A DNA stretch of 14,236 nucleotides from positions 60,993-75,228 of the forward strand of contig NZ_GG695977.1 of the NCBI RefSeq assembly GCF_000159955.1, read 5' to 3'. The stretch comes from Paenibacillus sp. oral taxon 786 str. D14. GTDB lineage: Bacteria; Bacillota; Bacilli; Paenibacillales; Paenibacillaceae. Below, one piece after another: positions 6,662 to 13,076 of the stretch. Position numbers and translations under genes: made by a program. How positions within the stretch are numbered: the stretch's first letter is position 1; the number at the start of each line of letters is the position of its first letter. The notes beneath the pieces were generated by a model. The model worked only from the letters and a program-made list of their open reading frames with translations. It was not told the DNA's origin and ran no database searches.

Positions 6662-7488
6662 AATTGCTAATCCTAGGGGGCCATGGGATGGCCGGTCATG
6701 TATTGGTACGGCATTTTCGCGAGAAGGGAGGCTACCAGGTGTTCTATACCTCACGTGACCCTGGTGACCGGGACTCGCTGATATTGGATGCCGGAGATAT
6801 CGTCGCCGTCGATCAGGCGGTGCAGTTAGTTCGTCCAGATGTCATTATTAACGCGGTTGGGGTGCTTAATCAATTTGCCGACCGGGACAAAATTATGGCT
6901 TATCATATCAACGGATTTCTGCCCCACCGGCTGCGCCATTTGGCTGACAAAATCAATGCGCGTCTGATTCATATCAGTACTGACTGTGTCTTCCGCGGCG
7001 ACCGCGGCAGCTACCGGGAGGATGATCAGCCCGATGGTGTTACGACGTACGCCTTAACGAAGGCGCTCGGGGAAATACGGGACGCAGGACATCTGACGAT
7101 CCGCACCTCCATTATCGGACCGGAAATTCGCCGTCACGGGATCGGACTCTTTCATTGGTTTATGAGTCAGAAAGGCAAGGTGTCCGGGTACCGCCAGGTC
7201 AAATGGAACGGCGTGACAACGATCCAGCTTGCCAAGACGATCGAATTGCTGCTGGACCGTCCCGTGTCCGGGTTGATCCATTTAGCGCATCCAGAGGTCG
7301 TCAACAAGTATGAGATGCTACAGATGTTTCAAGAAATTTTGGGGAAAACCGACGTTGAGATCGAACCGGATGACGGCCCTAACCTCGACCGTACGCTGGT
7401 AAACACCCGTCCGGACGCGGCGGTCCCCCTTCCCTCGTTCCGTCAGATGCTGGAGGAAATGGCGGAATGGATGAAACAGCATGGGTGA
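6658..7488 (+). CDS. RmlD-like SDR reductase, probable UDP-4-keto-6-deoxy-HexNAc reductase
   Basis: This 276-residue SDR protein resembles RmlD, the dTDP-4-dehydrorhamnose reductase. It has a nucleotide loop GGHGMAG (7-13), STDCVFRGDRGSY (107-119) with the catalytic Thr108, YALTK (Y131, K135), and SIIGPEI (151-157). It is too short to be CapF/WbjC, which carries an extra C-terminal cupin domain of about 100 residues. It starts on ATGA, overlapping the dehydratase stop, with AAAGGAGG just upstream. A dehydratase, an RmlD-like reductase and a 2-epimerase together match the WbvB-WbvR-WbvD route to UDP-L-QuiNAc described in Vibrio cholerae O37, so the inferred role is 4-keto reduction of the dehydratase product. 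An authentic dTDP-rhamnose role is less likely, as no RmlA, RmlB or RmlC is nearby. Confidence 0.82.
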   Translation: MKLLILGGHGMAGHVLVRHFREKGGYQVFYTSRDPGDRDSLILDAGDIVAVDQAVQLVRPDVIINAVGVLNQFADRDKIMAYHINGFLPHRLRHLADKINARLIHISTDCVFRGDRGSYREDDQPDGVTTYALTKALGEIRDAGHLTIRTSIIGPEIRRHGIGLFHWFMSQKGKVSGYRQVKWNGVTTIQLAKTIELLLDRPVSGLIHLAHPEVVNKYEMLQMFQEILGKTDVEIEPDDGPNLDRTLVNTRPDAAVPLPSFRQMLEEMAEWMKQHG

Positions 7489-8413
7489 CCGGGGGACGGT
7501 TCTGATTACAGGAGCCGGCGGTTTTACCGGACGCCATGCTTGCCAACGTTTTGCCGCCAAGGGATACCGGGTTTTCGCTTTGGTCAGGAAGGAAGCCGGA
7601 TTGCCTGCAAACGAGAAGGTAGCGTACATCCCATGTGATTTGACTGACAGGGCAGGGGTCAAACAGGCCATCGAGCGGACCCGGCCGCAGTACGTGCTGC
7701 ACCTGGGCGGTAAAAACTCCGTCCCGGATTCCTGGGCTGAGCCCATCCTTTATATGGAAAGTAATGTCATGACGACCCTATACCTGCTGGACGCGTTGTA
7801 TTCCTGCGGTTTGGGGGATACCCGTATTCTCGTTGCCGGCTCACGGCTCAAATTCGGACTGGATCGACCGCTTCGACCCACTCACCCTTATGGGTTAAGC
7901 AAAACTTTGCAAGAGGCGTCCGCGTTGGCCTGGGGTAAGCTGTTCCATCTTGGCGTGTTGATCGCAGAACCGGGCAATTTGATTGGAGCCGGCCCGTCAA
8001 CGGGGATTTGCTCTCTGCTCGCCCGGCATATCGTCCGGCTGGAGCGCGGGGAGTCCCCTCCCCCCTTCCAGTTGTCTGCGGCGGATGCTAGGCGCGACTT
8101 CCTCGACGTGAGCGACGCGGTAGACGCTTATGAAATGCTGCTGCGCCAAGGGGAGATCGGCGAGGTGTATCCGGTCTGCTCCGGGCGGGAGCGAAGCTTG
8201 GCCGAGCTGGTGGAGGACTTCGCGCAGCTAACAACTGTAACGGATATGAGGATCCAAGCGGGTCCTCCATCCGCAAACGGAGCGGTATCCCATGCCGAGC
8301 CGCCCCTTCCCCAGGCGCTCTGGGACTTGGGGTGGCGGGCTAGCGTGGCCTGGGAACAATCGCTGCTGGACATTCTGGACTATTTTCGCAAAGAGGGGGC
8401 CGAATCGTCATGA
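7481..8413 (+). CDS. NAD(P)-dependent SDR epimerase/dehydratase family protein, substrate unknown
   Basis: This 310-residue extended SDR has the nucleotide loop GAGGFTG (11-17), an acidic CDLTD site (52-56), VAGSRLKFG (118-126) with the probable catalytic Ser121, and PYGLSK (Y137, K141). The GSxxxFG segment and overall length recall GDP-4-keto-6-deoxymannose reductases (RMD) and UDP-4-keto-HexNAc reductases more than 4,6-dehydratases, which have a TD/SE pair here. I therefore infer a 4-keto-reductase or epimerase acting on a product of one of the two dehydratases. It starts at an ATG that overlaps the previous gene by 8 bases with only a weak purine-rich site (GGCGGAATGGATG) upstream, suggesting translational coupling. 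The RDFLDVSDAV segment (205-214) is the usual SDR sugar-site region. Confidence 0.75.
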   Translation: MGDRGTVLITGAGGFTGRHACQRFAAKGYRVFALVRKEAGLPANEKVAYIPCDLTDRAGVKQAIERTRPQYVLHLGGKNSVPDSWAEPILYMESNVMTTLYLLDALYSCGLGDTRILVAGSRLKFGLDRPLRPTHPYGLSKTLQEASALAWGKLFHLGVLIAEPGNLIGAGPSTGICSLLARHIVRLERGESPPPFQLSAADARRDFLDVSDAVDAYEMLLRQGEIGEVYPVCSGRERSLAELVEDFAQLTTVTDMRIQAGPPSANGAVSHAEPPLPQALWDLGWRASVAWEQSLLDILDYFRKEGAESS

Positions 8414-9120
8414 ATCCGCGCGTTAGTATCATTATTCCTTTCTATAACTGTCCCTATATTGAACAGGCGGTGCAAAGTGCACTGAGTCAAACGTATCCGC
8501 ATACGGAGATTATCGTTGTGGATGACGGTTCGACTGTCCACGCCGAGCGGCTCGCGCCTTACCGCGGTCATATCTATTATTTGGGCAAGGCGAATGGGGG
8601 AACGGCCTCTGCGCTGAACCACGGTATCCGACACGCTTCCGGGGAGTATATCGCGTGGCTTAGCTCGGACGATCTGTTTGCGCCTCAGAAAGTCGAAATG
8701 CAATTAAGTTTCATGCTGGGGCAAGGCGCTGAAATTTCCCATACCAATTTCCACTACATCGATGAGCATGGCCGAATCACTCAATACAATGCCGGCATGC
8801 AACCCCTGGGGATGCGAGAGCTGGCGAACACGTTGTACAGCGGCAACCCGATTAACGGATGTACTGTCATGATGAGACGCAGCTTGATTGAGCGCGTGGG
8901 ACTGTTTGATGAAGGCCTGCCGTACACTCACGACTACGATCTGTGGCATCGAGTAATGCTCTCTCGTACGGCTTTTCCTTATTTGAACGTCCCGCTCATT
9001 TCCTACCGGCGCCATTCGGGGATGGGGACGCTGCGCCATCAAGCGGCGATCTCGGCGGAGATCCGGTTCATCCAGAATCGTTACCGGGATGCGCTGACCC
9101 ATCTTATCGCGACTTCTTAA
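8410..9120 (+). CDS. GT-A family 2 glycosyltransferase
   Basis: This 236-residue protein is a single-domain GT2 enzyme. It opens with VSIIIPFYN (5-13), then IIVVDDGST (34-42) binding the nucleotide, and LSSDD (84-88) at the DXD metal site, where the usual LDSDD reads Ser instead of the first Asp. The acceptor-side motif HDYDLW (174-179) supplies the likely catalytic base region. There is no membrane anchor, so it is probably cytoplasmic. Its ATG overlaps the preceding TGA in an ATGA junction and GAGGGGG lies about ten bases upstream, making it the last member of the coupled run that begins with the epimerase. No terminator is obvious after it; a 139-base gap with a possible promoter follows. 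Donor and acceptor cannot be read from the sequence. Confidence 0.88.
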   Translation: MNPRVSIIIPFYNCPYIEQAVQSALSQTYPHTEIIVVDDGSTVHAERLAPYRGHIYYLGKANGGTASALNHGIRHASGEYIAWLSSDDLFAPQKVEMQLSFMLGQGAEISHTNFHYIDEHGRITQYNAGMQPLGMRELANTLYSGNPINGCTVMMRRSLIERVGLFDEGLPYTHDYDLWHRVMLSRTAFPYLNVPLISYRRHSGMGTLRHQAAISAEIRFIQNRYRDALTHLIATS

Positions 9121-9199
9121 CGATTCAAGCGGACCGGGCCAAGATATCGACGAATCCTAAAGAGACAAAATAAGCGGTTATCTTGATAAAGATGTCTAT

Positions 9200-9227
9200 A
9201 CCAAAACCTTCATCGGTTCATAACCTG
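9200..9227 (+). promoter_or_regulatory. Candidate sigma-K-like (mother-cell) promoter for the small protein gene
   Basis: ACC at 9200-9202, a 16-base spacer, and CATAACCTG at 9219-9227 resemble the sigma-K pattern (AC(C) followed about 16 bases later by CATAnnnTA), with a TG where TA is usual. Sigma-E also uses a CATA -10, so either could apply. No good sigma-A promoter is seen in the same gap. This is pattern matching on a short, degenerate motif. Confidence 0.35.
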
Positions 9228-9241
9228 TACTAGATTACAAG

Positions 9242-9252
9242 AAGGTGGTGAT
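9242..9252 (+). promoter_or_regulatory. Near-perfect ribosome-binding site of the small protein gene
   Basis: AAGGTGGTGAT differs by one base from the full complement of the 16S rRNA tail and lies seven bases before ATG 9260. It is the longest such match in the window and suggests high expression. Confidence 0.8.
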
Positions 9253-9259
9253 TTAAAAG

Positions 9260-9667
9260 ATGGGTGTCTTTCTTGATGCCAGAAGCTCCGTGAACTCCAA
9301 CCAGCCCGGATTCCCCGGAACTCCGCTCACAGATACTCCTGCATTGTTCGGGATTATCGGCCTGCAAACGCAGAACGTTCCGAATCCGATTGTTTTGCTG
9401 TCGGGTACTATCGGAATTCTGGGAGACGTCGGCGATACGTTTACGATTGAGATCGTTCGCGGTGCAACGTACGTTCCAGCCAATGTCATCTTTACCCTCG
9501 ACGGCGGCGTTAGCAGCGCCGCTTCCACAGAAGTCACGTCTTTCGTAGCCGCCGACCTTCAGGCTCCGGCTGCTCCGGAAACCGTTTATACGTCCTTTAT
9601 CTCTGGAGCAACAACGGCAGTCCGAAACGGTCCAGAATCATTTGTAGGCATTGCCCAACAGGGTTAG
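9260..9667 (+). CDS. Small Ser/Thr-rich acidic protein, candidate structural glycoprotein
   Basis: I do not recognise a named family. The 135-residue protein has no Lys, Cys, His or Trp, its only Met is the first residue, and Ser plus Thr make 26 of 135 residues. It has ten acidic and three basic residues. Alternating hydrophobic and polar stretches (for example IVLLSGTIGILGDVG at 44-58, TFTIEIVRG at 60-68, YVPANVIFTL at 71-80) suggest an all-beta fold. There is no signal peptide, so it stays in the cytoplasm or is assembled from it, as spore coat and exosporium proteins are. It forms its own unit: a 139-base upstream gap with a possible sporulation promoter, the strongest ribosome site in the window, and a terminator just after the stop. 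Lying amid glycosyltransferases, it may be their acceptor (inference). Confidence 0.75.
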   Translation: MGVFLDARSSVNSNQPGFPGTPLTDTPALFGIIGLQTQNVPNPIVLLSGTIGILGDVGDTFTIEIVRGATYVPANVIFTLDGGVSSAASTEVTSFVAADLQAPAAPETVYTSFISGATTAVRNGPESFVGIAQQG

Positions 9668-9676
9668 GTTGTACCC

Positions 9677-9713
9677 AGAAAGCCTGCCTCGGGGTGACCC
9701 GGGCAGGTTTTCT
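9677..9713 (+). terminator. Hairpin terminator after the small protein gene
   Basis: A 16-bp stem is formed by 9677-9693 and 9698-9713 around a GTGA loop, with one bulged T at 9689 and one G-T pair. The AGAAA...TTTTCT base of the stem supplies the U-rich tract, and the matching A-run means it could also work in the opposite direction. It begins ten bases after the stop codon. Confidence 0.8.
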
Positions 9714-9757
9714 GCTAAACGAAGGATATAAGCTCCGATAGAAAAGGATTTGAAGGA

Positions 9758-10687
9758 ATGAAGCGGCTAAAGATTTTGTTCGTAACGAAGGATTTCAGTC
9801 GATATTTGGAACGGAATTTTCACTACATGCAGTTGGAACTGCGAAAATATGCCGATTTGGCCTTGGATCATCAGGGCGGAGAGGTACGGGCCATTCTCCG
9901 GCGAGCTCCCTTTCAGCCCGATTTTGTTCTGTTTAACGATCGGTTTCATGCCTCTTATTGCCCTCCAGTTGAGGGGCTGGAACATTTGAAGTTACCTTGG
10001 GGCATGATCATGCATGATCTGCATGCCAAAGTCGAGCAGCGACGAGAGTTCCTGCGGCGTTACCCCTCTGCCACCATCTTTGTGATGTATCGGCAAGCGT
10101 TCCGGGAGCGGTATCCCGAGTTCAAGGGCCGTCTTTATTGGCTGCCCCATTTTGTAGAACCTACCGTGTTCAGGGATTATCGACGCCGGAAAAACATCAA
10201 CGTTCTGCTTATGGGGGCAACTAACCCGAAGGTATACCCGTTGCGCCATAAGATGAAAACGGCTTTGACCGGATATCCCGGCTTTGTATGTCACAGCCAT
10301 CCCGGCTATACGGACTTCGAATCCGATGCCCAGGCGCTTGTAGCGCGAGGCTTTGCGCTTGAAGTGAACCGATCCAAGATCTTCCTGACTTGCGATTCCA
10401 AATTCCATTATCCGCTTCGCAAATATTTTGAGGTACTCGCTTGCAACACGCTGCTGCTCGCTCCCGAGAACGCTGATCTACGCGCGCTTGGGTTCAGGTC
10501 CGGCGTACATTATGTGGCCGTGTCGGAGCGGGATTTTCTCGCCAAAATTCATTTCTATTTGCATCCAAGCAACGAATCGCTGCGGGCGAAGATCAGCGGT
10601 CAAGGGTATGAGTTCGTCCGGGAGAAACATACGACCTCCGTTCGTACTCTGCAGCTCCTTCAAATGATCCGTTCCATCGTCGGTTAA
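9758..10687 (+). CDS. Divergent CgeB-like glycosyltransferase
   Basis: This 309-residue protein appears to be a CgeB-type GT-B glycosyltransferase, but diverged from the two copies at 647-2931. Family features are the N-terminal strand LKILFVTKDF (4-13), PWGMIMHDLHAK (80-91) where the others read WF-DDPY, LPHFVEPTVFRDY (129-141), VLLMGATNPKVYPLR (149-163), and a donor region YPLRKYFEVLACNTLLLA (218-235) in place of NPRTxEI. It lacks the Gly-rich N-terminal helix of the paralogues. ATG 9758 has AAAAGGA about nine bases upstream. It follows the small protein's terminator, so it is either transcribed by read-through or from an unseen promoter. Its position beside the candidate acceptor makes it a reasonable first-sugar transferase (inference). 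No membrane segment is seen. Confidence 0.8.
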   Translation: MKRLKILFVTKDFSRYLERNFHYMQLELRKYADLALDHQGGEVRAILRRAPFQPDFVLFNDRFHASYCPPVEGLEHLKLPWGMIMHDLHAKVEQRREFLRRYPSATIFVMYRQAFRERYPEFKGRLYWLPHFVEPTVFRDYRRRKNINVLLMGATNPKVYPLRHKMKTALTGYPGFVCHSHPGYTDFESDAQALVARGFALEVNRSKIFLTCDSKFHYPLRKYFEVLACNTLLLAPENADLRALGFRSGVHYVAVSERDFLAKIHFYLHPSNESLRAKISGQGYEFVREKHTTSVRTLQLLQMIRSIVG

Positions 10688-10751
10688 AAATACACGAAAG
10701 TGAGCGCGAGGCACGTCCTTACGGTCAAACTTCAAGCGAAAGGGGAGATGG

Positions 10752-12062
10752 ATGTTGTCACGAATCATTGCCATCGTCGGTATGGGATATGTTGGTCTTC
10801 CTTTGGCCGAAACGTATCTAGACCAGGGTTTTCGCGTCATCGGCATCGACAAGGACGAAAAGAAATTACAGCTTTTGCAACAGGGACGAAGTTACATCGC
10901 TGACGTTCCCGATGAGAAAATCAAACGATATACCTATGCGCAGCAATTGACGGTATCTCCGGACTTCGCCGAGATCGCAAGCGCAGAAGCAATCATTATT
11001 TGCGTGCCGACTCCGTTGACGGAACAGTATGTGCCGGACTTGACCTATCTGGTCGATGCCGCAGAAAACATCGGGAAGCATCTTAAGCCCGGGCAGTTGG
11101 TCGCATTGGAAAGCTCTACTTACCCCGGAACCACCCGGGAAGTGATTTTGCCGCTGTTGCAAAAAAGCGGTCTACACCTGGGGACGGAGTTTTTTGTGGG
11201 CTTTTCACCGGAACGGGTGAATCCCGGAAGCCGCCGTTACTCCCTGAGAGATATTCCTAAGATCGTCAGCGGGATTACCGCTGCTTGCGCGGATCGGATG
11301 GAGGAGCTTTATCGTGCGGGCTTTCGCACCGTGGTGCGGGTATCCTCGACGGAAACGGCTGAGATGGCGAAACTGCTGGAAAACACCTTTCGTTTCGTGA
11401 ACATTTCTTTCATCAATGAGTTTGCTTTGCTCTGCGATCAAATGGGAATCAACGTTTGGGAAGTGGTGGAGGCGGCCTCTTCCAAGCCGTTTGGCTTTAA
11501 GGCGTTTTATCCCGGCCCCGGCGTAGGCGGACATTGCATCCCGGTGGATCCGATCTATCTGCAATGGAAAGCACAGCAGTTAGGGATGGAAAGCTCATTT
11601 ATCGAGATCAGCTCGCGGATTAACCGCGACATGCCAGGGTACATCGTGTCCAGGCTGCAGGAAGAATTGAACGGTAGCTCTCTTGCCGGTAAGCGGATTT
11701 TGGTGCTCGGAATTACGTTTAAAGAGGATGTCGCCGATATCCGCGAATCGAGCGTGCTTGAGCTGATTCGGCTGCTCATGGCCGCTGGTGCAATAGTCGA
11801 TTATCACGATCCGTTGATTCCAGAAGTGGAGATCAGCGGAATCAAGCTGTATTCGGTGGAGTTGACAGCGGAGCGCTTAGCCTCCTCGGACGGCGTGGTG
11901 ATCGCCGTCCGTCACCGCGGATTGCCGCTGGAGGATGTCGTGAAGCACGCGCCATTTGTATTCGATACGCGAAATGCGGCCGCCGGTATACAAGGCAAAG
12001 CGCGGATCGTTACGCTGGGGGGCGGAAAATCAGGATCCGCTCAAAACGGAATTTCCCGATGA
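10752..12062 (+). CDS. UDP-N-acetylglucosamine 6-dehydrogenase (WbpA-type nucleotide-sugar dehydrogenase)
   Basis: The enzyme oxidises C6 of a UDP-HexNAc twice with NAD to give a uronic acid, most likely UDP-GlcNAcA. The 436-residue protein shows the three expected domains: NAD-binding IAIVGMGYVGLPLA (6-19), a central part with FSPERVNPG (151-159) and AEMAKLLENTFR (203-214), and the catalytic Cys262 in PGPGVGGHCIPVDP, followed by a C-terminal domain with GITFKEDVADIRESS (320-334). GGHCIPVDP separates it from UDP-glucose dehydrogenases, which have GGSCFPKD. The KPFGF and FYPGPG wording resembles WbpA rather than WecC (from memory), though a ManNAc substrate supplied by the epimerase remains possible. 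The ATG follows GGGGAG by four bases; TTG 10755 is an alternative. A 27-base gap leads to the second dehydratase. Confidence 0.88.
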   Translation: MLSRIIAIVGMGYVGLPLAETYLDQGFRVIGIDKDEKKLQLLQQGRSYIADVPDEKIKRYTYAQQLTVSPDFAEIASAEAIIICVPTPLTEQYVPDLTYLVDAAENIGKHLKPGQLVALESSTYPGTTREVILPLLQKSGLHLGTEFFVGFSPERVNPGSRRYSLRDIPKIVSGITAACADRMEELYRAGFRTVVRVSSTETAEMAKLLENTFRFVNISFINEFALLCDQMGINVWEVVEAASSKPFGFKAFYPGPGVGGHCIPVDPIYLQWKAQQLGMESSFIEISSRINRDMPGYIVSRLQEELNGSSLAGKRILVLGITFKEDVADIRESSVLELIRLLMAAGAIVDYHDPLIPEVEISGIKLYSVELTAERLASSDGVVIAVRHRGLPLEDVVKHAPFVFDTRNAAAGIQGKARIVTLGGGKSGSAQNGISR

Positions 12063-12089
12063 ATCTAGTTACGAAAGGAAGGTATATAG

Positions 12090-13076
12090 ATGTTCAGAGA
12101 CAAGACCGTGTTAATTACCGGGGGGACCGGATCCTGGGGGAAAAGGCTGACAAGGAGACTGCTGCAAGAGGGACCGCGGGAAATCCGCATTTTCTCGAGA
12201 AACGAATACGCTCAGGTCTTAATGCAGCGGGAATTTAGCGGGCACGCCTCAATGCGGTATCTGATCGGTGATGTCCGTGATTACGCGGCGGTGGAAGCGG
12301 CGAGTAAGGGAGTGGATTATGTCTTCCATCTGGCAGCTTTAAAACATGTGCCGGTTTGCGAATTCCAGCCGGAAGAAGCGCTCAAGACCAATGTGCTCGG
12401 AACGGAAAACATCATTCAGGCGAGCATCGCGAATAAGGTCATCAAGGTGATCGACGTGTCCACCGACAAAGCGGTGGATCCGACAAATACGTACGGGATG
12501 ACCAAAGCGATCGGGGAGAAGCTGATGATTCGTGCGAACGATTTAAGCGAGCATACCCGGTTCACTTGTATCCGCGGGGGGAACGTGCTTGGGACGAACG
12601 GCAGCGTGGTTCCACTGTTCATCAACCAGCTGCGGGACGGGAAAGACTTAACGATTACCGCCCGGGAGATGACGCGCTTCTTCCTGACCTTATCCCAGGC
12701 GATCGATCTTCTGCTTAAAGCAGCCACGACAGCCATCGGGGGCGAAACGTTCGTGATGAAAATGAAGGCCTGCCGCATCATCGATATTGCTGAGGTGCTT
12801 GCGGAGCATTATGTCGGACATCACGTCCCGGTGCAGGAAATCGGCATTCGGCCTGGAGAGAAGCTGCATGAGGTGCTGGTCTCTCGGTACGAAGCTCCCT
12901 ATACGCTCAAATATAGCGATCAATATTACGTCATTCTTCCTCCCAGCTCCAAGGAGCTCATTGCCCATTATTCCAGCTTGCCTCGCGAACTGTTCTCTGA
13001 ATACAATTCCAATGCGTCTTTGCTTGATAAAGCCGAAGTGACTGAGCTGCTGCGGGAGGGAGGGTTCCTGAACTGA
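12090..13076 (+). CDS. UDP-GlcNAc 4,6-dehydratase, inverting (PseB/FlaA1/CapD-like), copy 2
   Basis: This second extended SDR dehydratase is also exactly 328 residues and is a paralogue of the one at 5675. It keeps the loop TGGTGSWG (10-17), FHLAALKHVP (79-88), STDKA (124-128; D126, K127), YGMTK (Y135, K139), IRGGNVLGTNGSV and IRPGEKLHE. It should therefore be active on UDP-GlcNAc or a similar donor. No PseC-like aminotransferase is nearby, so the pseudaminic acid or bacillosamine branch is not supported here; the product may go to the SDR protein at 7481 or be used after reduction (inference). A GAAAGGAAGG ribosome site precedes ATG 12090. Its TGA overlaps the proposed CTG start of the next gene. 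The two copies differ in many positions and are not a recent duplication. Confidence 0.88.
   Translation: MFRDKTVLITGGTGSWGKRLTRRLLQEGPREIRIFSRNEYAQVLMQREFSGHASMRYLIGDVRDYAAVEAASKGVDYVFHLAALKHVPVCEFQPEEALKTNVLGTENIIQASIANKVIKVIDVSTDKAVDPTNTYGMTKAIGEKLMIRANDLSEHTRFTCIRGGNVLGTNGSVVPLFINQLRDGKDLTITAREMTRFFLTLSQAIDLLLKAATTAIGGETFVMKMKACRIIDIAEVLAEHYVGHHVPVQEIGIRPGEKLHEVLVSRYEAPYTLKYSDQYYVILPPSSKELIAHYSSLPRELFSEYNSNASLLDKAEVTELLREGGFLN
13054..13064 (+). promoter_or_regulatory. Ribosome-binding site pointing to a CTG start at 13073
   Basis: GGGAGGGAGGG ends eight bases before CTG 13073. There is no ribosome site before the first in-frame ATG at 13094, which lies 30 bases beyond the end of this tract. 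Confidence 0.55.

Noticed and set aside
9179..9192. Small palindrome ATCTTGATAAAGAT as an operator
   Set aside because: A five-base stem in an A+T-rich gap is easily expected by chance and has no second copy nearby.
4591..13076. Ordinary capsule or O-antigen locus
   Set aside because: Sugar enzymes of this type occur there, but all membrane and export components are missing from the 14 kb and CgeB-like enzymes dominate. Genes outside the window could still change this.
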